Source: Gigaspora margarita (lineage: Eukaryota; Glomeromycota; Glomeromycetes; Diversisporales; Gigasporaceae). Taken from it: a stretch of DNA of 64,000 nt. The DNA lies in the NCBI GenBank assembly GCA_009809945.1, contig WTPW01000608.1, positions 5,795 to 69,794 of the forward strand. Direction: 5' to 3'. The position numbers and the translations under genes were made by a program. Below the pieces are notes generated by a model, which was given only the letters and a program-made list of their open reading frames with translations, was not told the origin of the DNA and searched no databases. This document shows positions 22,745-33,488 of this stretch, piece after piece; the stretch's first letter is position 1, and each line of letters begins with the position of its first letter.

Positions 22745-23447
22745 AATTTTAGTATCTGTATTCAAAATTTTAGTATCTATATCCGAAAATTCAGTACCCC
22801 GATATCATTTTTTTTTGTTCTAATTTTGGTACTAAGATCTGAAATTTTGGTACTCAGATCCAAAAAAATAGCTATCTATATCTGAAATTTTGGTACCCAG
22901 ATATCAAAATTTTGGTATCAAGATCTGAAATATCTGAAATTTTGGTACCCGAGTATCTTAATTTTGGTGCCCATATCTGAAATTTTGGTATCTGTATCCC
23001 AAATTTTGGTACCTCGCTATGGTGGGATACCAAAATTTATCCTTTGCTAGATAGAGTTAAATCGCTTTTTGAATTAATTCTAGAATAGCATAGAAAATAG
23101 TATGCATATTAGGCTTGAATGGGCTCGCAGAGAAGCACACTCAGACACTTCAGTCCTTGATGCTCTCTGCTCATTTCAAGGGCAAGCAATATAGCATAAT
23201 TTTTTTGTTATCTTGTTTGGAATTAAAAACATAGCCAGAGCGCTAACAAAGACTATGTACTTCTTAAAGTTAGAAGCCCAAATTTAGGAGTAAGAAGAGT
23301 AAGTTAACAGGATTTGGCTCTGGCGTAATTTAGAGCTTGCATTCGATATAAGATTATATATATCTAGAAGAGTGTGAAAATGGGTAAGGAACCTATTCTG
23401 GATACATTTATGAAATTCTAACCCCAGAACTCTCTTTGGCTACTACT
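22745..23447 (-). repeat. Right TIR of the Polinton-like element
   Basis: Reverse complement of the left TIR. The inner 300 bp is an array of about ten degenerate GGTACCAAAATTTCAGAT-like units in the opposite orientation. The outer 400 bp matches 7818-8220. The uninterrupted TTTTGATATCTGG here marks the empty site of the foldback MITE found in the left TIR. Confidence 0.85.
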
Positions 23448-24022
23448 CTAACAAAAAAATAGAAATGATAAGATAAAAATAAAAAAATAAATATACAATC
23501 TAATTGAAAAAAGAAAACTAAATTTTAACAAAGAAAAATAACAAAAATAAAAGAAATAAAGACAAAAAACTATACTATAAATAGTATTAAAAACAAAAGT
23601 AAAAAGTAAAAATTATATAATATTATGCAAAGAAATACTCTGCCTAAGTATTATATATACATAAAAAAGAAAGAAACTGCATCTAAAAGAACCTTCTAAA
23701 AAGAAAATTTATTTTAAAAATTTTTTTTTAAACTACTTCAAGTATTATTTATTGTTTATTTTACAAAACCTGAAACTTATTTATAACTTGATTCCAATTA
23801 GATAGGTACCTTTTTAATTTGAATGAAGTAAACAATACTAATCTTTGAAGTAGTAAGCTAGATTTCCTACTTTTTGACAAAATTTTGAAAAGTTCAAGAG
23901 AAATATCAAAGGTATCAAACTTGAAAAGAGAATAAGATTTATGCTTTGTAGAATAGTATAATTAACTAAAATTATACTTCTGTTGAAGTTTTCACAACTT
24001 CTGACAAAAAAACTTTAGGATT
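23448..24022. other. AT-rich intergenic sequence with faint repeat relic
   Basis: No ORF of interest. The reverse strand at 24000-23700 contains a peptide-like stretch (ISLELFKILSKSRKSSLLL) resembling those at 2100-2210 and 46690-46960, so an old repeat may be present. Confidence 0.3.
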
Positions 24023-24030
24023 GTTGCTCT

Positions 24031-24439
24031 TAGAGTCCGGAAAAAATAGCCCAGTTTATTTTTGAATTTTTGAAACCTATAAAACCAATATTACACAAAT
24101 GGTGCTTAAGCTGAAATTAGTATATATAATTAGTATAATAAACTCGCTTTTACCAAATGGGCTGCATTTGTATCTCTTATGTGCCTGCTGCCAGTAGCAA
24201 GTCTTCAAAGTCAGATGAAACAGGCCGAGTCAGGCCGGGCCTAGGCCTGACTCACCTAACTTTGAAGGCTTGCTACTGGCAGCATACTCATGAGAAATAC
24301 AAATGGATCCCACTTGTTGAAAGTGAATTTATCATACTAATTATATATACTAACTTCGGTTTAAGTACCAATTGTATAACATTGATTTCATAGCCTTCAA
24401 AAATTCTGGGTTATTTCGGGCTTTTTTCTCCGGACCCTA
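24031..24439. mobile_element. hAT foldback MITE, 409 bp (TAGRGTCCGG family)
   Basis: The whole element is an imperfect palindrome centred near 24235. The ends are TAGAGTCCGG and, reverse-complemented, TAGGGTCCGG. GTTGCTCT flanks both sides (24023-24030 and 24440-24447), a perfect 8-bp duplication. The two arms share CCAGTAGCAAG and TTAAG blocks. Confidence 0.9.
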
Positions 24440-24486
24440 GTTGCTCTACTACAACATCTATAGTAATAGAGTTTTTTCTTAGTAAA

Positions 24487-24907
24487 GTGACAAAAATTAG
24501 GTGATTTTTTAGAGAGAAAAGGAGATAAAAAATATTGAATTTATATATAGGAACCTGAACAAATCTATATTAAGGAGGAGAGAAGGAGAGTAGGCCTTTA
24601 ATAAAAAATAATCAGGTAATTAATGATACAGCCCTTAGAGAGTTAACCCTATAAGAAGAGATCTATTTTAACTCTATTTCGATCCAACTCAACATATGAT
24701 TTGAAACTCTATATTCAAGTTACTTCTAAATAAAGTTTTTGTTATATAAAGTATACTAAGGGCCGTGTCATTAATCACCTGATTATTTTTTATCAGAGGC
24801 CTACCCCCCTCCCTCTTCTTTAATATATATATATAGTCAGGTTCTTATATATAATTTTAATTTTTTTACCCCCTCCCTTCTCTAAAAAATCACCTGATTT
24901 TTGTTAC
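24487..24907. mobile_element. Foldback MITE, 421 bp
   Basis: Arms of about 155 bp are inverted: GTGACAAAAATTAGGTGATT at the left, and its reverse complement, ending in GTTAC, at the right. Shared inner words include AATAATCAGGT and TAGGCCT. No clear target duplication was found. Confidence 0.75.
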
Positions 24908-24973
24908 TCCTCTAACTATAAAGTTTTATACATTAGTGTTTTTGAAAAAGTTGGTACAAGGTATTGTTGAAGA

Positions 24974-25704
24974 TAGGGATGTTAAGTCGTTCAAATGAAC
25001 CTGGTTCAAACTACTCTTTTTAGCCATTCATTCAAAGAAAAATTAATGACAAGTTCTTGAACCAGTTTTATAATATAGTTTATAAACCTGATTTATAAAC
25101 CCAGTTTATAAACTTAGCTTATAAAACTGGGTTGAAAACTCAGTTTATATGAACCCGGTTATAACAAAATCGTAATACGTATGATAAAGAAATTATCAGT
25201 AAATTAAATATAATTTGTAATACGGCATGTCGAATCTTTGTANGAACNTANGNACATACATATTATGCATGCTTAGAAAGACATTTTGTCAACCAAAGTT
25301 ACAGCAAAGTCATCTGATTCTATTGTATAGCAAGTTATGATGCAATCTTAATTTGTTAGTATGTACATAGTTTTATTAGCATGAAACTTCAAGGTTTCGT
25401 CTAACAACTATAAATCTAATATTTATCGTGACTAAGTAAAAAAATAATTATCCAGAGAGGTCAGACAATATCTGACCTACCTGGATAATTATTTCTTACT
25501 AGATAATAGCTCTAGTGAACTTAAGTTCATGAACTAGAGTTTGAACTTCAAAGTTAACCTCAAGTTCATACTTTAAGTTTATGAACTCAAGTTTAAACTT
25601 TAAAATTGAACTGAAGTTTATAAACTTCAGTTTAGTTCATTTTTTTCTTTGAAATTTATGGGACTGGACCGAAACTGAACTGAATGAACCACTTAACATC
25701 CCTA
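24974..25704. mobile_element. hAT non-autonomous element, 731 bp (TAGGGATG family)
   Basis: The TIR is TAGGGATGTTAAGT at both ends. The perfect 8-bp duplication GTTGAAGA lies at 24966-24973 and 25705-25712. The interior is full of AACCCAGTTTATAAAC- and GAACTCAAGTTTAAAC-type direct and inverted words. Several ambiguous bases occur near 25244-25254. Confidence 0.9.
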
Positions 25705-25774
25705 GTTGAAGAGAGTTTTTGAAAAATGAATTTCTAATTAGATATTTTGTTTTTAATTTCAAATATTAGCAAAT

Positions 25775-25967
25775 TACCGTATATTACCGAATAGAAGCTA
25801 CCCCGAATAGAAGCTATCCCTCGATTTTGGATCCAAAAATCTGAAAACAGTTACTATGTTTTAATAGTAAAATTAGACCTGAATAGAAGCTACTCCTGCG
25901 GTTTAGTCTAAGAAAATCGAAGAAAATCGAAAATTTTTTGGTAGCTTCTATTCAGTAATATACGGTA
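25775..25967. mobile_element. Mariner-like MITE (CCGTATATT family), 193 bp
   Basis: TACCGTATATTACCGAATAG at the left and AATATACGGTA at the right, flanked by TA. It is the shortest member of the family seen at 15971, 44710 and 47196. Confidence 0.65.
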
Positions 25968-26380
25968 GATTAAAAAATATTAGATATATAATTGTACAAA
26001 AAAAATCTTTTTTATTAGAATTTAAAAAGTAAGTTTATTATTAAAATATTTAAGTATAAGTAATTTTTTAAAAAAATTTCAGATTCTACATATTTATTGA
26101 ACAATTATAAAGAAAGTAAAAAATATTAAATCTTACCCTAAATAAGAAATAAATATACTTATATTGTAACTATTTAATCAAATTAATCTAATATTTATCA
26201 ATTGAATTTGATTTAACTTAAAAATTTTATACAATCACCAATTTGGTTATATATATACTTTTTTCAAAAAAGTACTTATAAAGAAATTGTGCTTTTATAA
26301 AGATATTTTTTTATATATTTAATAGTAATTGTTTAATAAAATGTAATATATAGAAAAGAATCTGGATTGTGTTCTAGTAA
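25968..26380. other. AT-rich sequence
   Basis: No ORF or repeat recognised. Confidence 0.5.
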
Positions 26381-26670
26381 TACAAGATAGGTTGACAGAT
26401 AGCAATGATTAGAGGGTTTAAAATAGGCAATGACTAGTATGCAGGTTGCAGGTATAGTAGCTAGTGTAGAACCTTCAGGTAGCTACTTAAATAGGCAACC
26501 AAAAGTTGCAGGTGTGACTAGTTGTACTCTCGTCAATGTATTATGTTAGGTAACCTTCATGCAGAAAGCCCAGAACCTTATAAGACTTGAATAAAAATCT
26601 TACTCCTGAAGTAAGCACCTTAACATGAAAAAATAAAAAAAAAAAATAAAAAAATAAAAAAATAAAAATG
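26381..26670 (+). mobile_element. LINE-like 3' end with A-rich tail (copy of 820-1334)
   Basis: Shares GGTTGCAGGTAT, CTAGTGTAGAACCTT, GGCAACCAAAAGTTG and GACTAGTTGTACTCT with 820-950. It continues to CTTGAATAAAA and ends in an A/AT tail (26625-26668). Confidence 0.55.
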
Positions 26671-26859
26671 TGATATAGTATTATGATATGATTGTAGAGG
26701 AGGTAATTGTATGGAGTTGACTGTATTTGAATTTGATTTAAGATCAAATATTTGATTAAATCAAATCAAATCAAATTGCAGAACTCTAATACTTTAGGAT
26801 CTTCTTAGATCTATAGTAGTATAGTATATGAGCTGTCACAGTGCTACTACCAATAGAAA

Positions 26860-27075
26860 TTGAAATAAATTGATATTTTTAAAAAAAAAAACCCCCCAAT
26901 TTTTATAGCTCATATCTCGATGAATTTTAAAGCTAGTCTAATAATTTAATATTCAAAAAAAAAAAACTTGTGATTTAAGCTTTCATTTGATTATTGAATC
27001 ATTAAAATCATTTCAAAATTCATCAAGATATAAGCCATGAAAATTGAGATATTAAAATATCAATCTGATTGATTA
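26860..27075. repeat. Imperfect palindrome, MITE-like
   Basis: The left arm (AAATTGATATTTTT...CTCATATCTCGATGAATTTTAAA) is reversed at 27005-27070 (ATTCATCAAGATATAAGCCATG...). It is non-coding. No duplication was identified. Confidence 0.45.
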
Positions 27076-27269
27076 TAGTAAAAATTAGCAAAAAAACTTT
27101 TTTATTAAAACAAAAGTGGTTTTATAGACAAAATTTTTATTAATAGTTAACAAAAAAGGTGTTGTGCTATTAATTAATTATTATCTATAAAAAAACTATA
27201 TACCATATTTATCGTCAGTAGTATTACATATTATATATATTATATCACATTAAATAAGTCCGATCAGCC

Positions 27270-27322
27270 CATATGTTAATCCGGAATTGGCAATTTATTG
27301 CCGCAGAAAATCATCGTCTCTG
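27270..27322. mobile_element. Solo right end of the hAT element found at 56.4-58.8 kb
   Basis: TTGCCGCAGAAAATCATCGT (27298-27317) is identical to the terminus at 58768-58787, and the following CTCTG differs from CCCTG at one base. The 25 bases before it also resemble the larger element. No matching left end was seen nearby. Confidence 0.55.
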
Positions 27323-27376
27323 GCATTAGCCAAATTAACCAATTAGACTAAACTTTTTCGCGTCCCTGCCCGTGCC

Positions 27377-28437
27377 GCAAATCTTACGTTTTTGATACTC
27401 CTGCACTTACTTTTTTGATACTGATCGACATGAAAATCCNNNNNNNNNNNNNNNNNNNNNNNNNNNNNNNNNNNNNNNNNNNNNNNNNNNNNNNNNNNNN
27501 NNNNNNNNNNNNNNNNNNNNNNNNNNNNNNNNNNNNNNNNNNNNNNNNNNNNNNNNNNNNNNNNNNNNNNNNNNNNNNNNNNNNNNNNNNNNNNNNNNNN
27601 NNNNNNNNNNNNNNNNNNNNNNNNNNNNNNNNNNNNNNNNNNNNNNNNNNNNNNNNNNNNNNNNNNNNNNNNNNNNNNNNNNNNNNNNNNNNNNNNNNNN
27701 NNNNNNNNNNNNNNNNNNNNNNNNNNNNNNNNNNNNNNNNNNNNNNNNNNNNNNNNNNNNNNNNNNNNNNNNNNNNNNNNNNNNNNNNNNNNNNNNNNNN
27801 NNNNNNNNNNNNNNNNNNNNNNNNNNNNNNNNNNNNNNNNNNNNNNNNNNNNNNNNNNNNNNNNNNNNNNNNNNNNNNNNNNNNNNNNNNNNNNNNNNNN
27901 NNNNNNNNNNNNNNNNNNNNNNNNNNNNNNNNNNNNNNNNNNNNNNNNNNNNNNNNNNNNNNNNNNNNNNNNNNNNNNNNNNNNNNNNNNNNNNNNNNNN
28001 NNNNNNNNNNNNNNNNNNNNNNNNNNNNNNNNNNNNNNNNNNNNNNNNNNNNNNNNNNNNNNNNNNNNNNNNNNNNNNNNNNNNNNNNNNNNNNNNNNNN
28101 NNNNNNNNNNNNNNNNNNNNNNNNNNNNNNNNNNNNNNNNNNNNNNNNNNNNNNNNNNNNNNNNNNNNNNNNNNNNNNNNNNNNNNNNNNNNNNNNNNNN
28201 NNNNNNNNNNNNNNNNNNNNNNNNNNNNNNNNNNNNNNNNNNNNNNNNNNNNNNNNNNNNNNNNNNNNNNNNNNNNNNNNNNNNNNNNNNNNNNNNNNNN
28301 NNNNNNNNNNNNNNNNNNNNNNNNNNNNNNNNNNNNNNNNNNNNNNNNNNNNNNNNNNNNNNNNNNNNNNNNNNGGATTTTCATGTCGATCAGTATCAAA
28401 AAAGTAAGTGCAGGAGTATCAAAAACGTAAGATTTGC
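27377..28437. mobile_element. Mutator-like (MULE-type) element with unresolved interior
   Basis: 63-bp arms at 27377-27439 and 28375-28437 are perfect reverse complements, beginning GCAAATCTTACG. GCCCGTGCC flanks both sides (27368-27376 and 28438-28446), a perfect 9-bp duplication as expected for Mutator-like elements. Everything between the arms is a 935-N gap (27440-28374), so cargo or transposase is unknown. Frames reported across it are artefacts. Confidence 0.75.
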
Positions 28438-28490
28438 GCCCGTGCCAAATAATAGTCACGTGTAATTTTAGCAGGTATAGACAGGTGTAT

Positions 28491-28933
28491 TAGGGTGTCC
28501 AGGATTATGCGATGCGATGAGGTAAATTATGCGGCCGAACTGAGGTTGATTATGCGATGGATGCGAAATAAATTTAAAATTATGCGATCAATTAGGTCGA
28601 TTATGCGATTTTTATTATATGTAATTAATTCTTTTAGTTCTGTTTTTCGGATTTTTTCGGACGTTCACCAAAAATTTTGCTCCAACTATGCTCGTAATTT
28701 AAGTTCATTCATTTTCCACATCGGAACTTTTCGGGACCTACATTCTATCATCACTCTGTCACCTAAATTACAAATTTAAAGCTTGCCGGATGAAGTTAAC
28801 ATATTCCCAACAACCAATCAACTTTTATTCACGTGATTTATGCTTTTTTTTGCTTGTTTATGCGAAGCATATGCGATGCGAAAAATAGCAAATTATGCGC
28901 ATAATATCGCATCGCATAATCCTGGACACCCTA
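28491..28933. mobile_element. hAT MITE, 443 bp (TAGGGTGTCC family)
   Basis: The TIR TAGGGTGTCCAGGATTATGC is present at both ends. The perfect 8-bp duplication AGGTGTAT lies at 28483-28490 and 28934-28941. TTATGCGAT repeats many times near each end, typical of hAT subterminal binding sites. It ends about 100 bp before the start codon of the CHZ-domain gene. Confidence 0.92.
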
Positions 28934-29036
28934 AGGTGTATGTATATATATATAAACAAATTAATAATCTCTCACGTTCTTTTTTTCTTTTTTTTACCGG
29001 AAATTTCGCGTTTCTCTTATCGTATTTTTAGATCTA

Positions 29037-30105
29037 ATGTCTTCTGTAGAGAGGAAGAGAAAACTTCAGGAGTTAGCGGAAAAAGCTAAAGCAAAGAAAG
29101 CCGCTGAACTGTAAGTTCGAATTATCTCGTGAATGTTGAGTGTTTGGAAAAATATGTTAATAGCCAACTAGTAGCAAGATAATAATTTACTGTTTTCAAA
29201 TATAACAATAAAAGTGAAGAGCAGGAGGAGCGCAAGGAATCGAAGAAAAAGGCAAAAGCCGCCAATTCTGGTAGCTCACAGAAAGATAAAAAACCGAAAC
29301 TATCTACTAGCTCTTTGCCGGCAAAGAATAAATCGTATCTTGCTCTAAAGGGGAGTGGAAGAGCTGCACGTCAAGACGAATATGAAGATGATGGATTTAT
29401 TGTGGATGATGAAGGTTAGTATAAATTTTCGGGTTAAATGAAAAAGGCTAACTATGTATGTTACGCATATGTTATTAGAGGACGTATCTGCGTCAGAAAG
29501 TAAATCGGAATCTGAAGCTTCTGATATATCTGAAAAGTTAGCTGAATCAAGTGATTCTGGATCAAAAAAAAAGAAAAAAGTCGCGTCCTCAAGAAAAAAC
29601 AAGAAATTAAGCAGCAACAAAAAAGTAGGCAATAATAATTTTGAAAATGCTATGTCAATATATATATTTTAAATATAGTCTCTTAATGGTGTTTTGTCTT
29701 CCGGATTGAATTTTTGAAGGCGACAAAACGAAAGAAAAATGAAGAAGCATCTGATGAAGATGAGGTTGTAGTTAAAAAGAAATCTGATAAAAAAAAAAAG
29801 AAGCGTAATGAAGAAGATTCATTTGACGAGGGATCTGGTGGTGACAATTCAGATGATTTAAGTAAGTTTATATTTGATAATTATCTTTTTTTAAGTAATA
29901 TTTATTTATTTTTATTTATTTTTCGATTCAGAATATGAACTTGAAGCCCTTGATACTTCAACAATTATTCCAGGGCGAAGAACAAGAGGGAAACGAATAG
30001 ACTTTACAGGACAGGTAAATAATAAAAATTAATTTATCAAAGTTCATGGCGCATTTTTCAAAAAATTTCTTAAATACATTATAGGATCCAGATGATGATG
30101 AATGA
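29037..30105 (+). CDS. CHZ1: CHZ-domain histone H2A.Z chaperone (CHZ1/HIRIP3-like)
   Basis: Six exons join in frame: 29037-29110, 29215-29414, 29479-29624, 29720-29861, 29932-30014 and 30085-30105. All introns are GT-AG, and the product is 221 aa. The C-terminus (about residues 190-216) carries LDTSTIIPGRRTRGKRIDFT, the CHZ motif that binds H2A.Z-H2B dimers, and the protein ends DPDDDE. The rest is highly charged: a Lys/Glu-rich N-terminal helix, a GFIVDDEE acidic stretch near residue 90 and alternating Ser/acidic and Lys runs. Such proteins escort H2A.Z-H2B to the SWR1 remodeler in the nucleus. The start is the first ATG after a pyrimidine-rich leader. The N-terminal half is longer than in yeast Chz1 and more like animal HIRIP3, so the exact orthology is open. 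Confidence 0.85.
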
Positions 30106-30658
30106 TTATTATCTCGATAGAAAGGAAATTGCCTGTGATACTTAATTCATGATTAAGCCTTTATTTCGATCTTGATTTATTTTATTTTTCATTTTCTTCA
30201 CCCGTTTGGAATTTAGCTTTAGTGTCAGATTTTACGTTTCTTCATTGCTTATAGGATTTATTAATTGGTTCTTAGTTTTAGACAAAGAAATATCAATCGT
30301 AGGCTTATCGAGATGGCGCATTTGTTGTACATATTAATGATTAATGAATGAATCGAATGAAAAAAATTCAACTCGTAGTTTATGAGTATCGAGTATTTTA
30401 ATGGTTTATTTCGGTATATATTCATTGATTGAATGTAATAAGAGTACTTATATATTTGAAATGGTTTTATTTCTGAATTATACTGTGGACATAGTATGTC
30501 TAATATACTGTATTTATCAGTTATCAGTTATATATATCTAAAATATTTTAGTATATACATTTATATATATACAAGATAACCATGTCACGTGATAAACAAT
30601 ATATAATTGTTAACATATACCCTACATTTGCTGCATGGTATAATTGTCACGAAAACGC
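30106..30658. other. Intergenic region, probable 3' UTR and promoter
   Basis: AT-rich sequence between the CHZ gene stop and the ankyrin gene start, with many TATATA words near 30520-30570. No repeat with clear ends was found. Confidence 0.4.
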
Positions 30659-32060
30659 ATGGAAGACGATTCTCTCTTCCAATCTCATCGCTCAGCAACT
30701 ACGCCGTCAACACCTGCACCTCGCAGACAACGTAGCCTACCACCTAGTCTACCTTCCTTTGATACCTCTCTGCTTTTTCACCGCACGTTACATTCACGCA
30801 TATCAAACAAGCATCATGGTATAACTCGTGCGAAAGTAAAAGTTGCTATTGAACTTGAATTTAGGGAAGAGAGGCTAAGGGAGGCTTCTGCACGTGGTGA
30901 TTGTAATACCGGTACCAGTAGCTTTGCTTGATTTTTTTCGAAATAAGAGATCATTGATCTCAATAAGTTTTGCCATGGTACCGTCTTCAGGGCTTTATTA
31001 ATTCCTTTAATAATTTCTATCATGCAGTTATTAAATTACTTTCTACTACTCCGCAGCCTGATATTAACAGTGCAGACGAGAAAGGTAGAACACCTTTACA
31101 TTTTGCTTGTGCTGGTGGGCATAACGATTGCGTCAAGCTATTAATTGAACGTGGCGCAAATGTTAATGCGGAAGCAGATATTGCCGGAAATAGGCCTTTA
31201 CATTTAGGTAATTTAATAATTCATACCCCCTTTTGTTTAATTATTATCAAATAAAATACAATAATTTCACTTATAAACCCTCATATTAGCTGTCATTTCC
31301 AATAAAATGGATTGCGTGATAGCATTATTAGAAGCAGGTAAAAGATAATTGACATTATATATTTGTTATTAATATTATTATAATTTTATTTATGCTTAAA
31401 TTGACTTTTCATGTCATTTGTTTTAAATGTAGGTGCAAAAATAAATATGGATGATGCATTTCATCGTACACCATTATCAGTCGCAAGATCACGCCTTAAT
31501 ATTTTAATGAAGAATATCGAATCCGCTAATGTAGATGTTGAAGAAATGGTCGAAGATAATGAAAATATACCCGAAAATCGGGAAATATTTATTCAGGTTT
31601 TACAGGTAACAATATATGTTATATAAAATAATATGGGAGATGAATATATATTAAATATCATTAATATAATATTTTGATATATTTCAAAATTTCATTTTAT
31701 TCTTCCATTTTGTGATTTATATAGATTATCAAAATTCTACGACATTATCTATCAATAGAAAATAGAGAATATAATAATATTCAAGATATAAAGAATATAA
31801 AGAACAATGCTGGTTCAGCAAATGCCGCTTTTACAGATGGAAACGAGCCCATGACGATTTCTAATACAGGATCAGCAACAAGTGCTATGGAGGCCTTAGA
31901 CGATTTAACCTCTCAGTTGTCACAAATGGCCATTTCAACTACAAAGTTTGAAAACTCGAATAGTAACAGCTCATCAGTGAATCAATATACACTACCTGAT
32001 TCGATTGTCTTGAACAAGGTCCAAAATGTTTTGGATAACATAATTAAATACCAGACATAA
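30659..32060 (+). CDS. Ankyrin repeat protein, ANKRD54-like
   Basis: Five exons splice in frame: 30659-30902, 31028-31207, 31290-31337, 31433-31605 and 31725-32060, giving 326 aa. The exon 1/2 junction restores ARGDFIKLLS. Ankyrin repeats span about residues 70-185, with the signatures GRTPLHFACAGGHNDCVKLLIERGANVN, NRPLHLAVISNKMDCVIALLEAGAKIN and HRTPLSVARSRLNIL (given in pieces). After them come an IIKILRHYL segment and ALDDLTSQLSQMAIS, matching the order ankyrins, SKLNIL, REYL and C-terminal helix of animal ANKRD54. In animals that protein is a cytoplasm/nucleus adaptor. The fungal role is unknown. The N-terminal 55 residues are Ser/Pro-rich. ATG 30659 is the first in-frame ATG. Confidence 0.85.
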
Positions 32061-32764
32061 AATTTGGGCGGTTTTAAGCCAAGTGTCTTAACGATCATGT
32101 TTATCATCATTCTATTCCTTTTCAAAGTTAAATATAATAAACTGAGAATTATACGTTAGTTTTTTCGTGTAATACATATCTTTTAAAAATAGATGTAAAA
32201 GTCTGAATTATAGTATAAAATCCTGCTATTAAGCATGTTATTCCAAAATAAAGATTTGTGGCCTTTGTCCACCATTACTTTTACAAAAAAATCCAAATTG
32301 ACAGTGTAACTAATGGTCTTATTTTCAGAATTATGTATATTGAGTAAATTACTAGATGGCGTACTGTAGCGATGGTGCAAAAAGTTAGCGATACTGTGAC
32401 CTTCGAACTAAATCGGATCAGCAACCTGGAAGACTACAATGCTGAAAACGTCACGAAAATTGATTTGACGGGTTGATAAATGATAAATTCGATGGTTCAT
32501 AGTAATCATATCGACTAATTTGGTTAATCTCCACATAGATCATACGAAAATGATTTACATACACCTTACCCTTTAAATATGTATTACCAGATATTTACCA
32601 GAATTATAGTAGCCAAAACCGGTAAGATTGCCTGAGTTACTGGTTGATCTTGTCATTTTTATGGGTACAGTCCTAACCCTAACTTTTTAATTTCACGAAC
32701 TTAATTTATTTTTACGTCGAATTTCCTTTTTGGGTTTGTGTCACTCGCAAAAATAAGTATTCCG
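32061..32764. other. Intergenic region with a telomere-like motif
   Basis: No ORF of interest. CCTAACCCTAAC occurs at 32672-32683. Confidence 0.4.
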
Positions 32765-33127
32765 CAGTCTAACCTCTCTATAGTCATCTCCTCTATAGTC
32801 ACAAAATCAATTTAATCACAGCTTATATATTTTATATTTTAATATGACGATTGCTATTTGTACACCATTTGATATCTTAAAATCCTGATTATATAATAGC
32901 TCTAACAAAAAATATTCCTTGCAAAATTTTAGTATAAACTATAACCTCCTTAACCTTAAGCTACAAATTCATAAATCAATTAGTATGTGTGTATATATAC
33001 CTGGTGTAATTTAAGAAATTTTCTTTTAATCTTTAATATAAAAAAATATAAAAAAAATTGGTTAAAGTAAAACTGCGATTATATTGATTTTGTGACTATA
33101 GATGAGATGACTATAGAGAGGTTAGCC
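32765..33127. mobile_element. pogo/Tigger-like MITE, about 360 bp
   Basis: CTAACCTCTCTATAGTCATC at the left is repeated inverted at the right (33075-33125), and over 50 bases are shared with few mismatches. The left end CAGTCTAACCTCTCTATAGT resembles the CAGT..AACCTCTCTATA termini of pogo-type elements. The outermost bases on the right have diverged. TTCCTTGCAAAATTTTAG at 32916-32933 is the reverse of a module found in three other repeats. Confidence 0.7.
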
Positions 33128-33488
33128 AAAATATTAATTAATAGAGATCTTGTGTTTTGGGGTAATGAAACATAATGAAACATTATAAATTTCATGAGAT
33201 TAGAACGTAATGCCACGTTTAAGATTATTAATTGTTGGTGAAATTTGGATGATCGTAAACCGATCACCCTAACCCTAACCAATCAGATGCATCCCCGACA
33301 TTAATTATTTTTAATGTGTTTTTCAGTGTCTTATAGTTTTTTTTCCGGGCGATTTTTTGATTATCAATATGGATGATCTTCAAAAATCAACCAATCACAA
33401 TAAATTATAATCATCTTTCACGTGAGATAAAAATTTTTTAACACGATAAGATTATCAAACGTGCATGAGGGATTTCGCTTTATGAAAA
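33128..33488. other. Promoter-side intergenic region of TFIIIA gene
   Basis: Contains ACCCTAACCCTAACC at 33266-33280 and AT-rich sequence. No promoter element can be assigned with confidence. Confidence 0.35.

Larger units (their letters stand above)
7818..23447. mobile_element. Polinton/Maverick-like DNA transposon, 15.6 kb
   Basis: About 0.7 kb at each end is inverted: AGTAGTGGCCAAAG... at 7818 and its reverse complement ending ...GGCTACTACT at 23447. Termini beginning with AG, long TIRs, a length of 15-20 kb, a protein-primed DNA polymerase B and a retroviral-type integrase are the defining traits of Polintons. The flanks are CTAAT and CTAAC, so no perfect 6-bp duplication remains. Gene order is PolB (+), unknown small ORFs, retropepsin and Gag-like (-), integrase (+), small ORF (-), Cys-rich ORF (+). 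Most genes carry stops or frameshifts, so this copy is dead. No reverse transcriptase, FtsK/HerA ATPase, cysteine protease or double-jelly-roll capsid gene was recognised. The 534-N gap could hide a short gene. Confidence 0.8.

Noticed and set aside
27407..28459. 350- and 330-codon frames on both strands at 27.4-28.5 kb
   Set aside because: Artefacts of the 935-N gap. Only the inverted 63-bp arms are real sequence.
30582..30824. 80-aa frame overlapping exon 1 of the ankyrin gene
   Set aside because: Out of frame with the spliced ankyrin reading, which has clear domain support.
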